Shown: piece after piece, positions 1-8,233 of the stretch | Layout: each line of letters begins with the position of its first letter | Position numbering within the stretch: the first letter of the stretch is position 1 | Made by a program: the position numbers and the translations under genes | The notes under the pieces: model-generated | The model's database searches: none | What the model was told of the DNA's origin: nothing | The model's input: the letters and a program-made list of their open reading frames with translations, nothing else | Assembly (NCBI GenBank): GCA_016714815.1 | Contig: JADKBZ010000008.1 | Span: 186,001 to 250,000 of the forward strand | Direction of reading: 5' to 3' | DNA length: 64,000 nt | Origin: Holophagales bacterium | Lineage (GTDB): Bacteria; Acidobacteriota; Thermoanaerobaculia; UBA5066

Positions 1-1
1 C

Positions 2-622
2 GACGCCGGTTTCGTCTTCGTCGAGCCGAACGTCCGCGGCAGCGACGGCTACGGCCGCACCTGGCTCGACGCCGACAACGGAGCGAAGCGCCTGGCGGTG
101 TGGACCGACATCCAGGACGCGGCAACCTGGGCCAGGAGGGCCTTCGAGGCGGACGGAAAGGCGCCGAAGGTCGGCGTCTCGGGGGGGAGCTACGGCGGCT
201 ACGCCACCCTCGTCGCCATGACGAAGTTCGCGGGGGCCTACGACGCCGGCTCCTCCGTCGTCGGCATCGGGAACCTCCTGACGTTCCTCCAGAACACCGC
301 GCCCTACCGCCGCATCCTCCGCGCCTCCGAGTACGGCGACCCCGAGAAGCAGAAGGACGTCCTCCTCGAGCTCTCCGCGACGACCTACATCGGCAACCTG
401 AAGGCGCCGCTCCAGATCCAGCAGGGAGCCACGGACCCGCGCGTCCCGGTAGGCGAGGCGATCCAGATGTACGAAGCGGCAAGGAAGAGCGGCGTCCCGA
501 CCGAGCTCCTCATCTACGCCGACGAGGGGCACGGCGCGGGCAGGCGCGAGAACCAGGTCCTGATGCTCGGCCACACGATCCGCTTCATGGAGGAGCACCT
601 GAAGGGAGCCCCGGCGAAGTAG
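2..622 (+). CDS. S9-family prolyl oligopeptidase, C-terminal part (cut by window start)
   Basis: The reading frame is already open at base 2, so only the last 206 residues are visible and the N-terminal beta-propeller lies outside the window. The visible part is the alpha/beta-hydrolase domain of the prolyl oligopeptidase (S9) family. It has the nucleophile elbow GVSGGSYGGY (serine codon at 188-190), the acid region QGATDPRVPV and the histidine region DEGHGAGR, which together supply the Ser-Asp-His triad. Family knowledge says such enzymes cleave peptides and are often exported; the signal sequence cannot be checked here. A fragment of a dispersed repeat starts just after the stop. A second, complete S9 enzyme lies at 42419-44452. 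Confidence 0.93.
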   Translation, partial: DAGFVFVEPNVRGSDGYGRTWLDADNGAKRLAVWTDIQDAATWARRAFEADGKAPKVGVSGGSYGGYATLVAMTKFAGAYDAGSSVVGIGNLLTFLQNTAPYRRILRASEYGDPEKQKDVLLELSATTYIGNLKAPLQIQQGATDPRVPVGEAIQMYEAARKSGVPTELLIYADEGHGAGRRENQVLMLGHTIRFMEEHLKGAPAK

Positions 623-626
623 CACC

Positions 627-644
627 GAACGTCGACCAGACCCC
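627..644. repeat. Single end of a dispersed GGGGTCTGGTC-type repeat
   Basis: GAACGTCGACCAGACCCC differs at one base from the right arm of the palindromic element at 1933-2051. It stands alone between two convergent genes and looks like an element end left behind. Confidence 0.55.
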
Positions 645-667
645 GTCCGCTACATCTTCACCTACGT

Positions 668-1909
668 CTAGAGCTTGACGAGCTCCACCCGCCGGTTCTG
701 CGCGCGGCCCATCTCGGTGGCGTTCGAGGCGGCGGGCTTCGACGCCCCGAGGCCCTTCGAGGCCAGGCGCGCGGCGTCGACCCCGGACGTCACGAGGTAG
801 GCGCGGACCGAGGCGGCACGCCGTTCGGAGAGCTCCTGGTTGTGCTGCGCGGTCGAGGTGGAGTCGGTGTGCCCCTCGATCGCGAGCTTCCAGCCTGCCT
901 TCGCCTTCAGCAGGGCGGCGATCCTGTCGAGGGTAGGCTTCGACTCGTCGCGGATCCGGTCCGAGTCGGGGTCGAAGTTGATGCCGTAGATCCTCGCGCG
1001 TCCGAACGCCTCGAGGTCCTTCTCGAGCTGCTGGCGCGCCCCGCCGGACCAGTGCGGGCAGCTGCCGACCTCGCTGCTCTTCTTCGTCCCGCTCCAGACC
1101 CCGCCCACCTCGCCGGTCTGGCCATCGACCCACCAGAGGCCGAGCATCTCCCTGCCGTCCGGCGTGAACGCCATGTAGGCCGGCCCTTTCCTCTCCCCCT
1201 CGCGCCAGGTGAAGGAGAGGACGTGTCCGTCGATCCCGCCGTCCAGGAGACCGTCGCTGTGCTCGTAGCAGCCGGAGACCGACGTCCCTTCCTGGCGGAC
1301 GTGAAACAGGCCGTAGTTCGTTTCGTACGTCCCGCTGATGCCGTTGAGCGGCGTCTTCGTCAGGTGGCGGCCCGTGGCGCGGAAGTCCATCAGCTCGACG
1401 TACTCCGACGAGCCCTGGTTCCCCTTCACCGTGAGGCGGACCCACCTCCCGGGCACTGCGGCCGACACCGGGAATCGCTGACGGTCCGCCTTGTCCTTCA
1501 GGACGACGTCCGCGACCCTGGCGAATCCGCCGGTCGCGCCCGTGGCCGAGACCTCGACGAGGATCCCCTTCGCGGCGCACCCGTCGCAGTCCGCGCTCGC
1601 CGTGTCGAACTCCACGGCGTCGAGGACGGTCTCCTCGGGGAGCGCGATGACGATCGTCTGCGCCGTCGTGAGCCCCTGCGGCGCCGCCCACCCGCTCTGG
1701 GGCCTTTCGTCAAGGAGCCAGAAGGCCGACCAGCTGTCGCTGTACTCCTGAGGCTTCTTCACGACGAGCGCGCCGGCGCTGAGGGAGACGAGGCTTCGCG
1801 CCGAGACCCCGGCCGCCACGGCCGGAGCCGGCCTGGCGGGAGGGGCCGCGGCGAGCGGCGATGCGGCGAGAGCGAGGAGCACCGCGGTGGGCGACAGGGA
1901 ACGAATCAT
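668..1909 (-). CDS. Exported OmpA-domain protein with an N-terminal discoidin-like domain
   Basis: This protein of 413 residues begins MIRSLSPTAVLLALAASPLA, a typical Sec signal peptide. An ATG 21 bases further upstream only adds an unlikely MFCDCGP prefix, so the inner start was chosen. Residues of about 45-190 resemble a discoidin/F5-8C-like beta-sandwich seen in NADase-type glycan-binding proteins. The middle is a beta-rich segment of unknown type. The last 110 residues are an OmpA/MotB peptidoglycan-binding domain with INFDPDSDRI, the GHTDS motif and the terminal NRRVEL motif. The expected role is periplasmic or outer-membrane attachment to peptidoglycan. The gene converges with the S9 peptidase gene and is separated from typA by a repeat element. 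Confidence 0.88.
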   Translation of the reverse strand: MIRSLSPTAVLLALAASPLAAAPPARPAPAVAAGVSARSLVSLSAGALVVKKPQEYSDSWSAFWLLDERPQSGWAAPQGLTTAQTIVIALPEETVLDAVEFDTASADCDGCAAKGILVEVSATGATGGFARVADVVLKDKADRQRFPVSAAVPGRWVRLTVKGNQGSSEYVELMDFRATGRHLTKTPLNGISGTYETNYGLFHVRQEGTSVSGCYEHSDGLLDGGIDGHVLSFTWREGERKGPAYMAFTPDGREMLGLWWVDGQTGEVGGVWSGTKKSSEVGSCPHWSGGARQQLEKDLEAFGRARIYGINFDPDSDRIRDESKPTLDRIAALLKAKAGWKLAIEGHTDSTSTAQHNQELSERRAASVRAYLVTSGVDAARLASKGLGASKPAASNATEMGRAQNRRVELVKL

Positions 1910-1932
1910 CGGCCCGCAATCACAAAACACAG

Positions 1933-2051
1933 GGGGTCTGGTCTACGTTCTGGTACGAAACACCCTTAGTTTCATCCCTCGGTGCCGGCCGAAGGCCGGT
2001 GGGAAACTACACTCTGCGCGAGCGCAGAGTGTAGAACGTAGACCAGACCCC
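1933..2051. repeat. REP-like palindromic element with 18-bp perfect inverted ends
   Basis: GGGGTCTGGTCTACGTTC at 1933-1950 is perfectly inverted at 2034-2051. Inside lie a GC-rich hairpin near 1985-1999 (CCGGCC/GGCCGG) and a 13-bp stem at 2007-2034 (CTACACTCTGCGC and its complement with a 2-nt loop). The element fills the gap between the OmpA-domain gene and typA. Related ends occur at 627, 13816, 27621 and 62073. Confidence 0.75.
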
Positions 2052-2075
2052 TTCCGGCTCAAGACCCCTTCCGGC

Positions 2076-2078
<3 letters not shown>
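2045..2078. repeat. 17-bp tandem duplication that supplies the typA stop codon
   Basis: AGACCCCTTCCGGCTCA occurs twice without a gap (2045-2061 and 2062-2078). The last three bases of the second copy are the TGA stop of typA read on the minus strand. The first copy overlaps the right arm of the palindromic element. Confidence 0.8.
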
Positions 2079-3890
<1,812 letters not shown>

Positions 3891-3957
3891 GGGTTCCCCT
3901 TGCCCGCGCAGGACGCGCAGGACCCCGAGGGTACCAGACCGGCCGGAACGGGATCCG

Positions 3958-4512
3958 TTACTTCTTCGTCAGGGTAGCACTCAGGTACGTGGAGAAGTCC
4001 TTGCCGGCCGGAGCCAGGTCGAGGTCTTCCTGGAGGGTTCCGTCGGCCTTCCTCGCGAGAGTCCAGCGGGACCTGAGCCCCGCCTCGAGATTCGCCATCT
4101 CTCGTGCCGTGAATCGGATAGAGCCGTCCGGACGAACCTCGGCGTCGTAGATTCCCCAGGCTTTCGTCGAGAAGACGACGAGGGCGACGTACTTCCCCTT
4201 CGCGCCGTCGTAGACGATCTTGGCGACCTCTTCGCTCCGCGCCTCCGGAAGCGAGTCCTTCACGGGGAAATAGGTGGTCGCCCGGTAGCCGAGGGTCGCT
4301 CCGTCCACTTCGAGGGCGAAGGAGACGACGCGCCCGCCGACCCGTCCCCCGGACTGAGCCGGTCCGGACCACGATCCGGTCACGAAGTTGAACTCCTGGA
4401 ACACTTTCCATTCCGCAGCCGGGGGCGCCTGGGCCGAGGCGACGGCGGCGGAAAAGAGCAGAACGACAGCCGGAAGACAACGAGCGATCCTCGCGATTCG
4501 ATCAGGAGACAT
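3958..4512 (-). CDS. Exported beta-rich protein of unknown function
   Basis: 184 residues beginning with a signal peptide (arginine-containing start, then LPAVVLLFSAAVASAQA). The rest is predominantly alternating beta-type sequence: FVTGSWSGPAQSGG near the mature N-terminus and TREMANLEAGLRSRWTLAR towards the C-terminus. The pattern recalls single-domain lipocalin-like or DUF1579-type barrels that begin with a 'G-x-W-x-G' segment, but I cannot assign a named family. It lies upstream of typA in the same direction (about 67 bp gap) and diverges from the ECF sigma factor gene at 4610. Confidence 0.75.
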   Translation of the reverse strand: MSPDRIARIARCLPAVVLLFSAAVASAQAPPAAEWKVFQEFNFVTGSWSGPAQSGGRVGGRVVSFALEVDGATLGYRATTYFPVKDSLPEARSEEVAKIVYDGAKGKYVALVVFSTKAWGIYDAEVRPDGSIRFTAREMANLEAGLRSRWTLARKADGTLQEDLDLAPAGKDFSTYLSATLTKK

Positions 4513-4563
4513 CCCACCCCCTCCTCGGCAGACTCGAAGAAAGCGGAATTATAGACTCGCGAC

Positions 4564-4589
4564 GGAACCGGATGACCCCTTCGTCCGTT
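4564..4589 (+). promoter_or_regulatory. Candidate ECF-type promoter of the sigma/anti-sigma operon
   Basis: GGAACC at 4564-4569 is followed after 16 bp by CGTT at 4586-4589, matching the usual GGAAC / CG(T)T pattern of ECF-sigma promoters. Transcription would start about 10-15 bases before the ATG at 4610, with GAGGAG (about 4600-4605) as ribosome-binding site. Autoregulation by the sigma factor it precedes would be typical but is inferred. Confidence 0.4.
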
Positions 4590-4609
4590 CCTAGGGAACG
4601 AGGAGACTC

Positions 4610-5239
4610 ATGGCGAACCCTGCCCATCCCGACGCCGAGCTCGTCACCCGCTGCCTGAACGGGGACGATCCCGCGTGGAGGGAGCTCGTGGAGAGGTACT
4701 CGGCGAAGGTTTACCGGATCGCCTACCACCGCACCTACGACCGGGCCGAAGCCGAGGAGCTGACCCAGGACTGCTTCCTGAAGATCTGGGAGAACCTCGA
4801 CCGCTACGAGCCGACGGAGGCCTCTCTCCTCGCCTGGATCGCCACGCTCTCCCGCAACCTCTCCATCGACCACTACCGGAAACGCCGCCGGGAAAAGGGA
4901 TTCCACTTCGTCAGCGACGACGCCCTCATCACCCTCCTCCCCGGCTCCGACGACCCGTCGGCGGACGCCGTCCGCAGAGAAAGGCTCCGCTTCCTCCTCG
5001 ACGCCCTCGCCCAGCTCCCCGACGAGCTCGCCGAGGTGGTCCAGATGCGCGACCTCGACGGCCTCGACTACCGAGAGATCGCCGACCTCCTCGGCCTTCC
5101 CGACGGCACCGTCAAATCGCGGCTCAACCGGGCGCGAGTCGAGCTGGCGCGCATCGTGAGAGAGCGGATCGGCGCGGCCCCGCTCGCCCGCGGGCCCCTG
5201 TTCGGCTCCCTCACGCCGCAGCCCGGAGGGGCCGCGTGA
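4610..5239 (+). CDS. ECF-family RNA polymerase sigma factor
   Basis: 209 residues with the two-domain ECF architecture. Region 2 lies around residues 25-95 (AEELTQDCFLKIWENLDRY, then SLLAWIATLSRNLSIDHYRKR). Region 4 lies around 125-185 (LPDELAEVVQMRDLDGLDYREIADLLGLP, then GTVKSRLNRARVELARIV, the helix-turn-helix). It directs RNA polymerase to a small regulon, commonly under control of an adjacent anti-sigma factor. Its stop TGA overlaps the GTG start of the next gene (GTGA), so the two are probably translationally coupled. The start has a good GAGGAG site. A candidate self-recognised promoter lies just upstream. Confidence 0.95.
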   Translation: MANPAHPDAELVTRCLNGDDPAWRELVERYSAKVYRIAYHRTYDRAEAEELTQDCFLKIWENLDRYEPTEASLLAWIATLSRNLSIDHYRKRRREKGFHFVSDDALITLLPGSDDPSADAVRRERLRFLLDALAQLPDELAEVVQMRDLDGLDYREIADLLGLPDGTVKSRLNRARVELARIVRERIGAAPLARGPLFGSLTPQPGGAA

Positions 5240-6036
5240 CCTCTGCCCCCGGCCCCTGCCGCAGGGCGGAATCCGCCCTCCTCGCGGGAGGCGTCCCGGT
5301 CCCCGCCGACGTCTCGAGCCACGCGTCGTTCTGCGAGGTCTGTGGGCCGCTCCTCATCGACTGCGAGGAGAACGACCGGGTCCTCGGGATGCTGGCCGTT
5401 CCCCGCCCGCCCGACGCGCTTTGCGATTCGCTCGCCAGCCTGTCGGAGTCCGAACCCCCGCGCATCTCCACGCGCGAGGTGCTGGCGCTCCTCGTTCCCG
5501 GCGCGATCGCTGCACCCGAGCCCTCCCCGGCCCTTCTCCGGCGCCTCCTCGCCCTCCCGGCGGGCCAGCCCAGGCGCGCTCCCGTCCCGGCCGAGGCGAG
5601 CCGCTTCCGCCGGTGGCGAAGCGACTGGCGGGTCGTCGTCGCGCTCGCCTACGCCGCCTGCCTCGCTCTCGTCGCCATCCTCGGCGTCGACCCGCTCTCC
5701 GCCGCACGCAGCGGGGCGAGCGGGATGACCGCCGCGGGCGAACGCGCCCTTGCGGAAGCGAAAGTCGTGGCCGAGGAGAAGCTCGGCACGGTCCTGGCGA
5801 GTCACCGCAAGAGGCCGCTGACCGAGCAGCTCGACTACCGGCTCTACCGGACGCTCGCCGTCGGCAAGGCGAAGACGACGGCCTGGGCGGAGATCCTCCT
5901 CGGCCGCGTCTTCGGAAGCCGGACCGAGACCGAGCCGCCGCGCCCCCGGCCGGCCCGCGAACCAGACCCGTCCCGTTTGCGTTCCATGGATCGGGCAGAG
6001 CAAGAGAGCCCGCTCCAGAGAGCCCAGCGAGCCTGA
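5236..6036 (+). CDS. Putative membrane-anchored zinc-finger anti-sigma factor
   Basis: 266 residues starting from a GTG that overlaps the sigma factor stop by 4 nt. An N-terminal H-x3-C-x2-C cluster (HASFCEVC, about residues 32-39) resembles the zinc-binding anti-sigma domain. A single membrane segment VVVALAYAACLALVAILGV follows at about residue 135, then a roughly 110-residue charged C-terminal part. Anti-sigma factors of this kind hold the sigma factor at the inner membrane until an envelope signal arrives. The family assignment rests on gene order, the Cys/His cluster and topology; sequence similarity to named families is weak. The next gene begins 19 bp downstream. Confidence 0.75.
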   Translation: MTSAPGPCRRAESALLAGGVPVPADVSSHASFCEVCGPLLIDCEENDRVLGMLAVPRPPDALCDSLASLSESEPPRISTREVLALLVPGAIAAPEPSPALLRRLLALPAGQPRRAPVPAEASRFRRWRSDWRVVVALAYAACLALVAILGVDPLSAARSGASGMTAAGERALAEAKVVAEEKLGTVLASHRKRPLTEQLDYRLYRTLAVGKAKTTAWAEILLGRVFGSRTETEPPRPRPAREPDPSRLRSMDRAEQESPLQRAQRA

Positions 6037-6055
6037 AGCCCAGAAGGTGACGACG

Positions 6056-6652
6056 ATGAACGAAAACGCCAGCACCCCGCCTCCCCCTCCCGCCACGTAC
6101 GCGGCCCCTCCGGTGGCCTACGTTCCGGTCGCTCCCGCGGCGCCGGCACGCCCCGCGACGGCTCCCGGCAAGAACCCCGCGGCGGCCGGCCTCCTGTCGC
6201 TCTTCCCGGGGCTCGGCCACGTCTACCTCGGCCTCTACAAGAGGGGGATCGTCTTCTTCACGATCTTCGTCCTCCTCATCGCGATCGCCGACCACGGCAG
6301 CTCCGGTCCGTTCGGGATGCTCATCCCCTTCTGGGTCATCTTCGTCCTGATCGACGCCGTGCGGCAGGCGCGGGCGATCAACGCCACCGGGATTCCCGAG
6401 CCCGGGTTCTTCGGAGAGGAAAAGCCGTTCAAGGCCGACGGGAGCCTGACGTTCGGCATCTTCCTGATGCTCGTCGGCCTCTTCCTCCTCGCCAACAAGA
6501 TCTTCTCCATCGACCTCAGCTTCCTGATCGAGTGGTGGCCCGCCCTCCTCGTCGCCTTCGGCAGCTGGCAGGTCTTCGCCTACTTCCAGGAGAAGAAGCG
6601 CCGGGACGAAGCCGTCGCCGAGGCCGCCGCGAACGAGGTCCTCAAGGCCTAG
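6056..6652 (+). CDS. Membrane protein with Pro/Ala-rich N-terminus and LiaF-like transmembrane domain
   Basis: 198 residues. The N-terminal 45 residues are rich in Pro, Ala and Val (STPPPPPATYAAPP). Next come hydrophobic segments: LLSLFPGLGHVYLGLYKRGI, a TM2-like start, then FFTIFVLLIAIADH and FGMLIPFWVIFVLIDAV. The C-terminal pair of helices (LTFGIFLMLVGLFLLANKIF and LIEWWPALLVAFGSWQVFAY) matches the LiaF/DUF5668 transmembrane pattern. The ATG at 6056 is preferred over an in-frame GTG at 6047 because AGAAGG sits at the right distance. It probably forms an operon with the ECF sigma pair, which suggests an envelope-stress role. A strong terminator follows. Confidence 0.8.
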   Translation: MNENASTPPPPPATYAAPPVAYVPVAPAAPARPATAPGKNPAAAGLLSLFPGLGHVYLGLYKRGIVFFTIFVLLIAIADHGSSGPFGMLIPFWVIFVLIDAVRQARAINATGIPEPGFFGEEKPFKADGSLTFGIFLMLVGLFLLANKIFSIDLSFLIEWWPALLVAFGSWQVFAYFQEKKRRDEAVAEAAANEVLKA

Positions 6653-6693
6653 GTTCTCGACTCCCGGACCCCGGCTTCGCCGGGACGGAACGC

Positions 6694-6721
6694 GAAGGGA
6701 GGGGCCACGGCCCCTCCCTTC
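6694..6721. terminator. Bidirectional hairpin terminator between convergent genes
   Basis: GAAGGGAGGGGCC at 6694-6706 pairs perfectly with 6709-6721. It sits between the LiaF-like gene and the convergent gene ending at 6757. There is little T-tract, as is common in high-GC genomes. Confidence 0.75.
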
Positions 6722-6756
6722 TGCGTTTCCGCCGGACCGGCCGGGCCCGAAGGCCG

Positions 6757-7287
6757 CTAGGAGCCGAGGCTCGTCACGAGGACGACCGTCTTCGGCGTCA
6801 CCTTCCCGTCGCGCGGGTCGATGAGATGGTCTTCGACGACGACCTGCAGCGTCTCGTCGTCCTTCGTCCACCGCGCCGTCAGGCCCGACTTCCCCGTCCA
6901 CGCCCTCTCGACTGCGGGGTCGACGGAGATCCCGGCCGAGCGGGCGTAGTCGCGCAGGTCGGCGAGGATGTCCCGCTGGCCCTTGAGGAAGGTGACCTTC
7001 ATCGGCGCCCCCTCGTAGAACGCGACCGTCTCGTCCCAGCTCTTCGGCGTCGTGTAGACCGCGACCTTCAGGCCGGCGAGGCGGCGTTTGATCTCGGCCT
7101 TCGTCTCGGCCGGCTGGGACATCCGCTCCAGCTCGGCGAGGATCCCCTGCATCTCGACCTTGGCGTGGTCGGAGGCGACCTTCGTGATCTCGGCTTCGAA
7201 GGTCCCGCCGGGAGGCGGCGGGACGCCCTTGACCAGCGACGGGTCGGCGAGCCAGAAGAGGGAGAGGAGCGCGAGGAGAGAGGTCAT
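6757..7287 (-). CDS. Hypothetical exported protein
   Basis: 176 residues with a short hydrophobic N-terminus (MTSLLALLSLFWLADPSLV) that could be a signal peptide or anchor. The middle holds a helical segment (ILAELERMSQPAETKAEIKRRL) and the phrase TTPKSWDETVAFYEG, reminiscent of small alpha+beta exported proteins. The C-terminal part is beta-like (TLQVVVEDHLIDPRDGKVTPKTVVLVTSL). I do not recognise a named family. It lies 25 bp downstream of the rhomboid-like gene in the same direction, so it may be the last gene of the mutL cluster. Confidence 0.7.
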   Translation of the reverse strand: MTSLLALLSLFWLADPSLVKGVPPPPGGTFEAEITKVASDHAKVEMQGILAELERMSQPAETKAEIKRRLAGLKVAVYTTPKSWDETVAFYEGAPMKVTFLKGQRDILADLRDYARSAGISVDPAVERAWTGKSGLTARWTKDDETLQVVVEDHLIDPRDGKVTPKTVVLVTSLGS

Positions 7288-7312
7288 CGGGGCGGGAGTT
7301 TACCCGGGCGGG

Positions 7313-8233
7313 TCACGGCTCGCGTTTCCGGACGACGATCTCGGCGGGCTGTCCCGCCAGGTAGCGCAGCGAGCACTCGGCGAAGCCCTCGCACTTCAGG
7401 CAGACGGCGTCCTTGTCCCCCTTGAAATCGACCGGCTTGCAGATGTTCACCCCGGGGACCACGAGCCGCGTCAGCTCGCCCCGGAGACCCTCGCCGCCGG
7501 GAGGCGCGCTCCCCGCGCGCTCCGTCTCCCGGAGCGCCTCGACCCGCGGGAAGAGCTCGCGGTTGCGCTTCTCGAGCGCCTCGTCCTGGCGCACCACCGC
7601 GGCCGTCTTCACCGCGACGACCGCCTCGCGCGCCGCCTTGCCTGCCTTGAAGCGGCCGTGGTGGCGGACCCAGAAATAGAGAAACCCCGCGCCGGCCCCC
7701 AGGACCCTCACGAACGCCGGCCCCGCGCCGAACGAGAAGAGGTCGCGGAAGAAGTTCAGAACGAGGACGCCGGCGCTGAACCAGGCGATCCACTTCACCT
7801 TCACCGGGATGACGAAGAAGATGAAGAACTGCACGTCGGGAAAGAGGAAGGCGTAGGCGAAGAGCATCGAGATCGGCACGACGAACGGGTCGCTCACCAT
7901 CGGCGTCCCGAGCGCCCAGGCCGAGAGCGACCCGCCGAGCGTCGCCACGAGCCAGAAGACGGTGTACTCCGTCGTCCCCCACTCCGCTTCCAGCGCGCTC
8001 CCGAGGATGTAGAGCGCGAAGGCGCCGAAGAAGAGCGACATCGGCCCCGAGTGGAGGAACTGGAACGTCACGAAGCCCCACGGCTGGGTCAGCGCGCTCT
8101 GAGGCCAGAAGCCGAACAGGGCCGCCACCTTCTTCGGGTCGGTGACGTAGAGGAAGAAGAAGATGAAGTGGAAGCCGCAGAGCGGCAGCGTGAGGCCCAG
8201 CTTCGGAGCGAAAAGGTCGCGACCCGAGGTCAT
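7313..8233 (-). CDS. Rhomboid-like membrane protein lacking the catalytic serine motif, with a C-terminal Cys cluster
   Basis: 306 residues. About six hydrophobic segments follow the rhomboid layout. The segment FLHSGPMSLFFGAFALYILG followed by SALEAEWG matches the rhomboid 'H-x-x-x-x-H-x-x-x-N...G-x-x-x-E' helix, but the catalytic G-x-S-G is absent: the equivalent stretch reads PFVVPISMLFAYAF. No conserved C-terminal membrane histidine is evident either. A proteolytically inactive rhomboid-like (pseudoprotease) protein is therefore most likely. The cytosolic tail carries five cysteines (NICKPV, then AVCLKCEGFAECSL), which may bind metal. The start ATG overlaps the mutL stop by 4 nt (ATGA), so translation is probably coupled. 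Family membership is an inference from pattern. Confidence 0.7.
   Translation of the reverse strand: MTSGRDLFAPKLGLTLPLCGFHFIFFFLYVTDPKKVAALFGFWPQSALTQPWGFVTFQFLHSGPMSLFFGAFALYILGSALEAEWGTTEYTVFWLVATLGGSLSAWALGTPMVSDPFVVPISMLFAYAFLFPDVQFFIFFVIPVKVKWIAWFSAGVLVLNFFRDLFSFGAGPAFVRVLGAGAGFLYFWVRHHGRFKAGKAAREAVVAVKTAAVVRQDEALEKRNRELFPRVEALRETERAGSAPPGGEGLRGELTRLVVPGVNICKPVDFKGDKDAVCLKCEGFAECSLRYLAGQPAEIVVRKREP

Noticed and set aside
842..1969. Plus-strand gene opposite the OmpA-domain gene
   Set aside because: The minus-strand frame has a signal peptide and clear OmpA motifs; the plus-strand frame has no domain and shadow-type composition.
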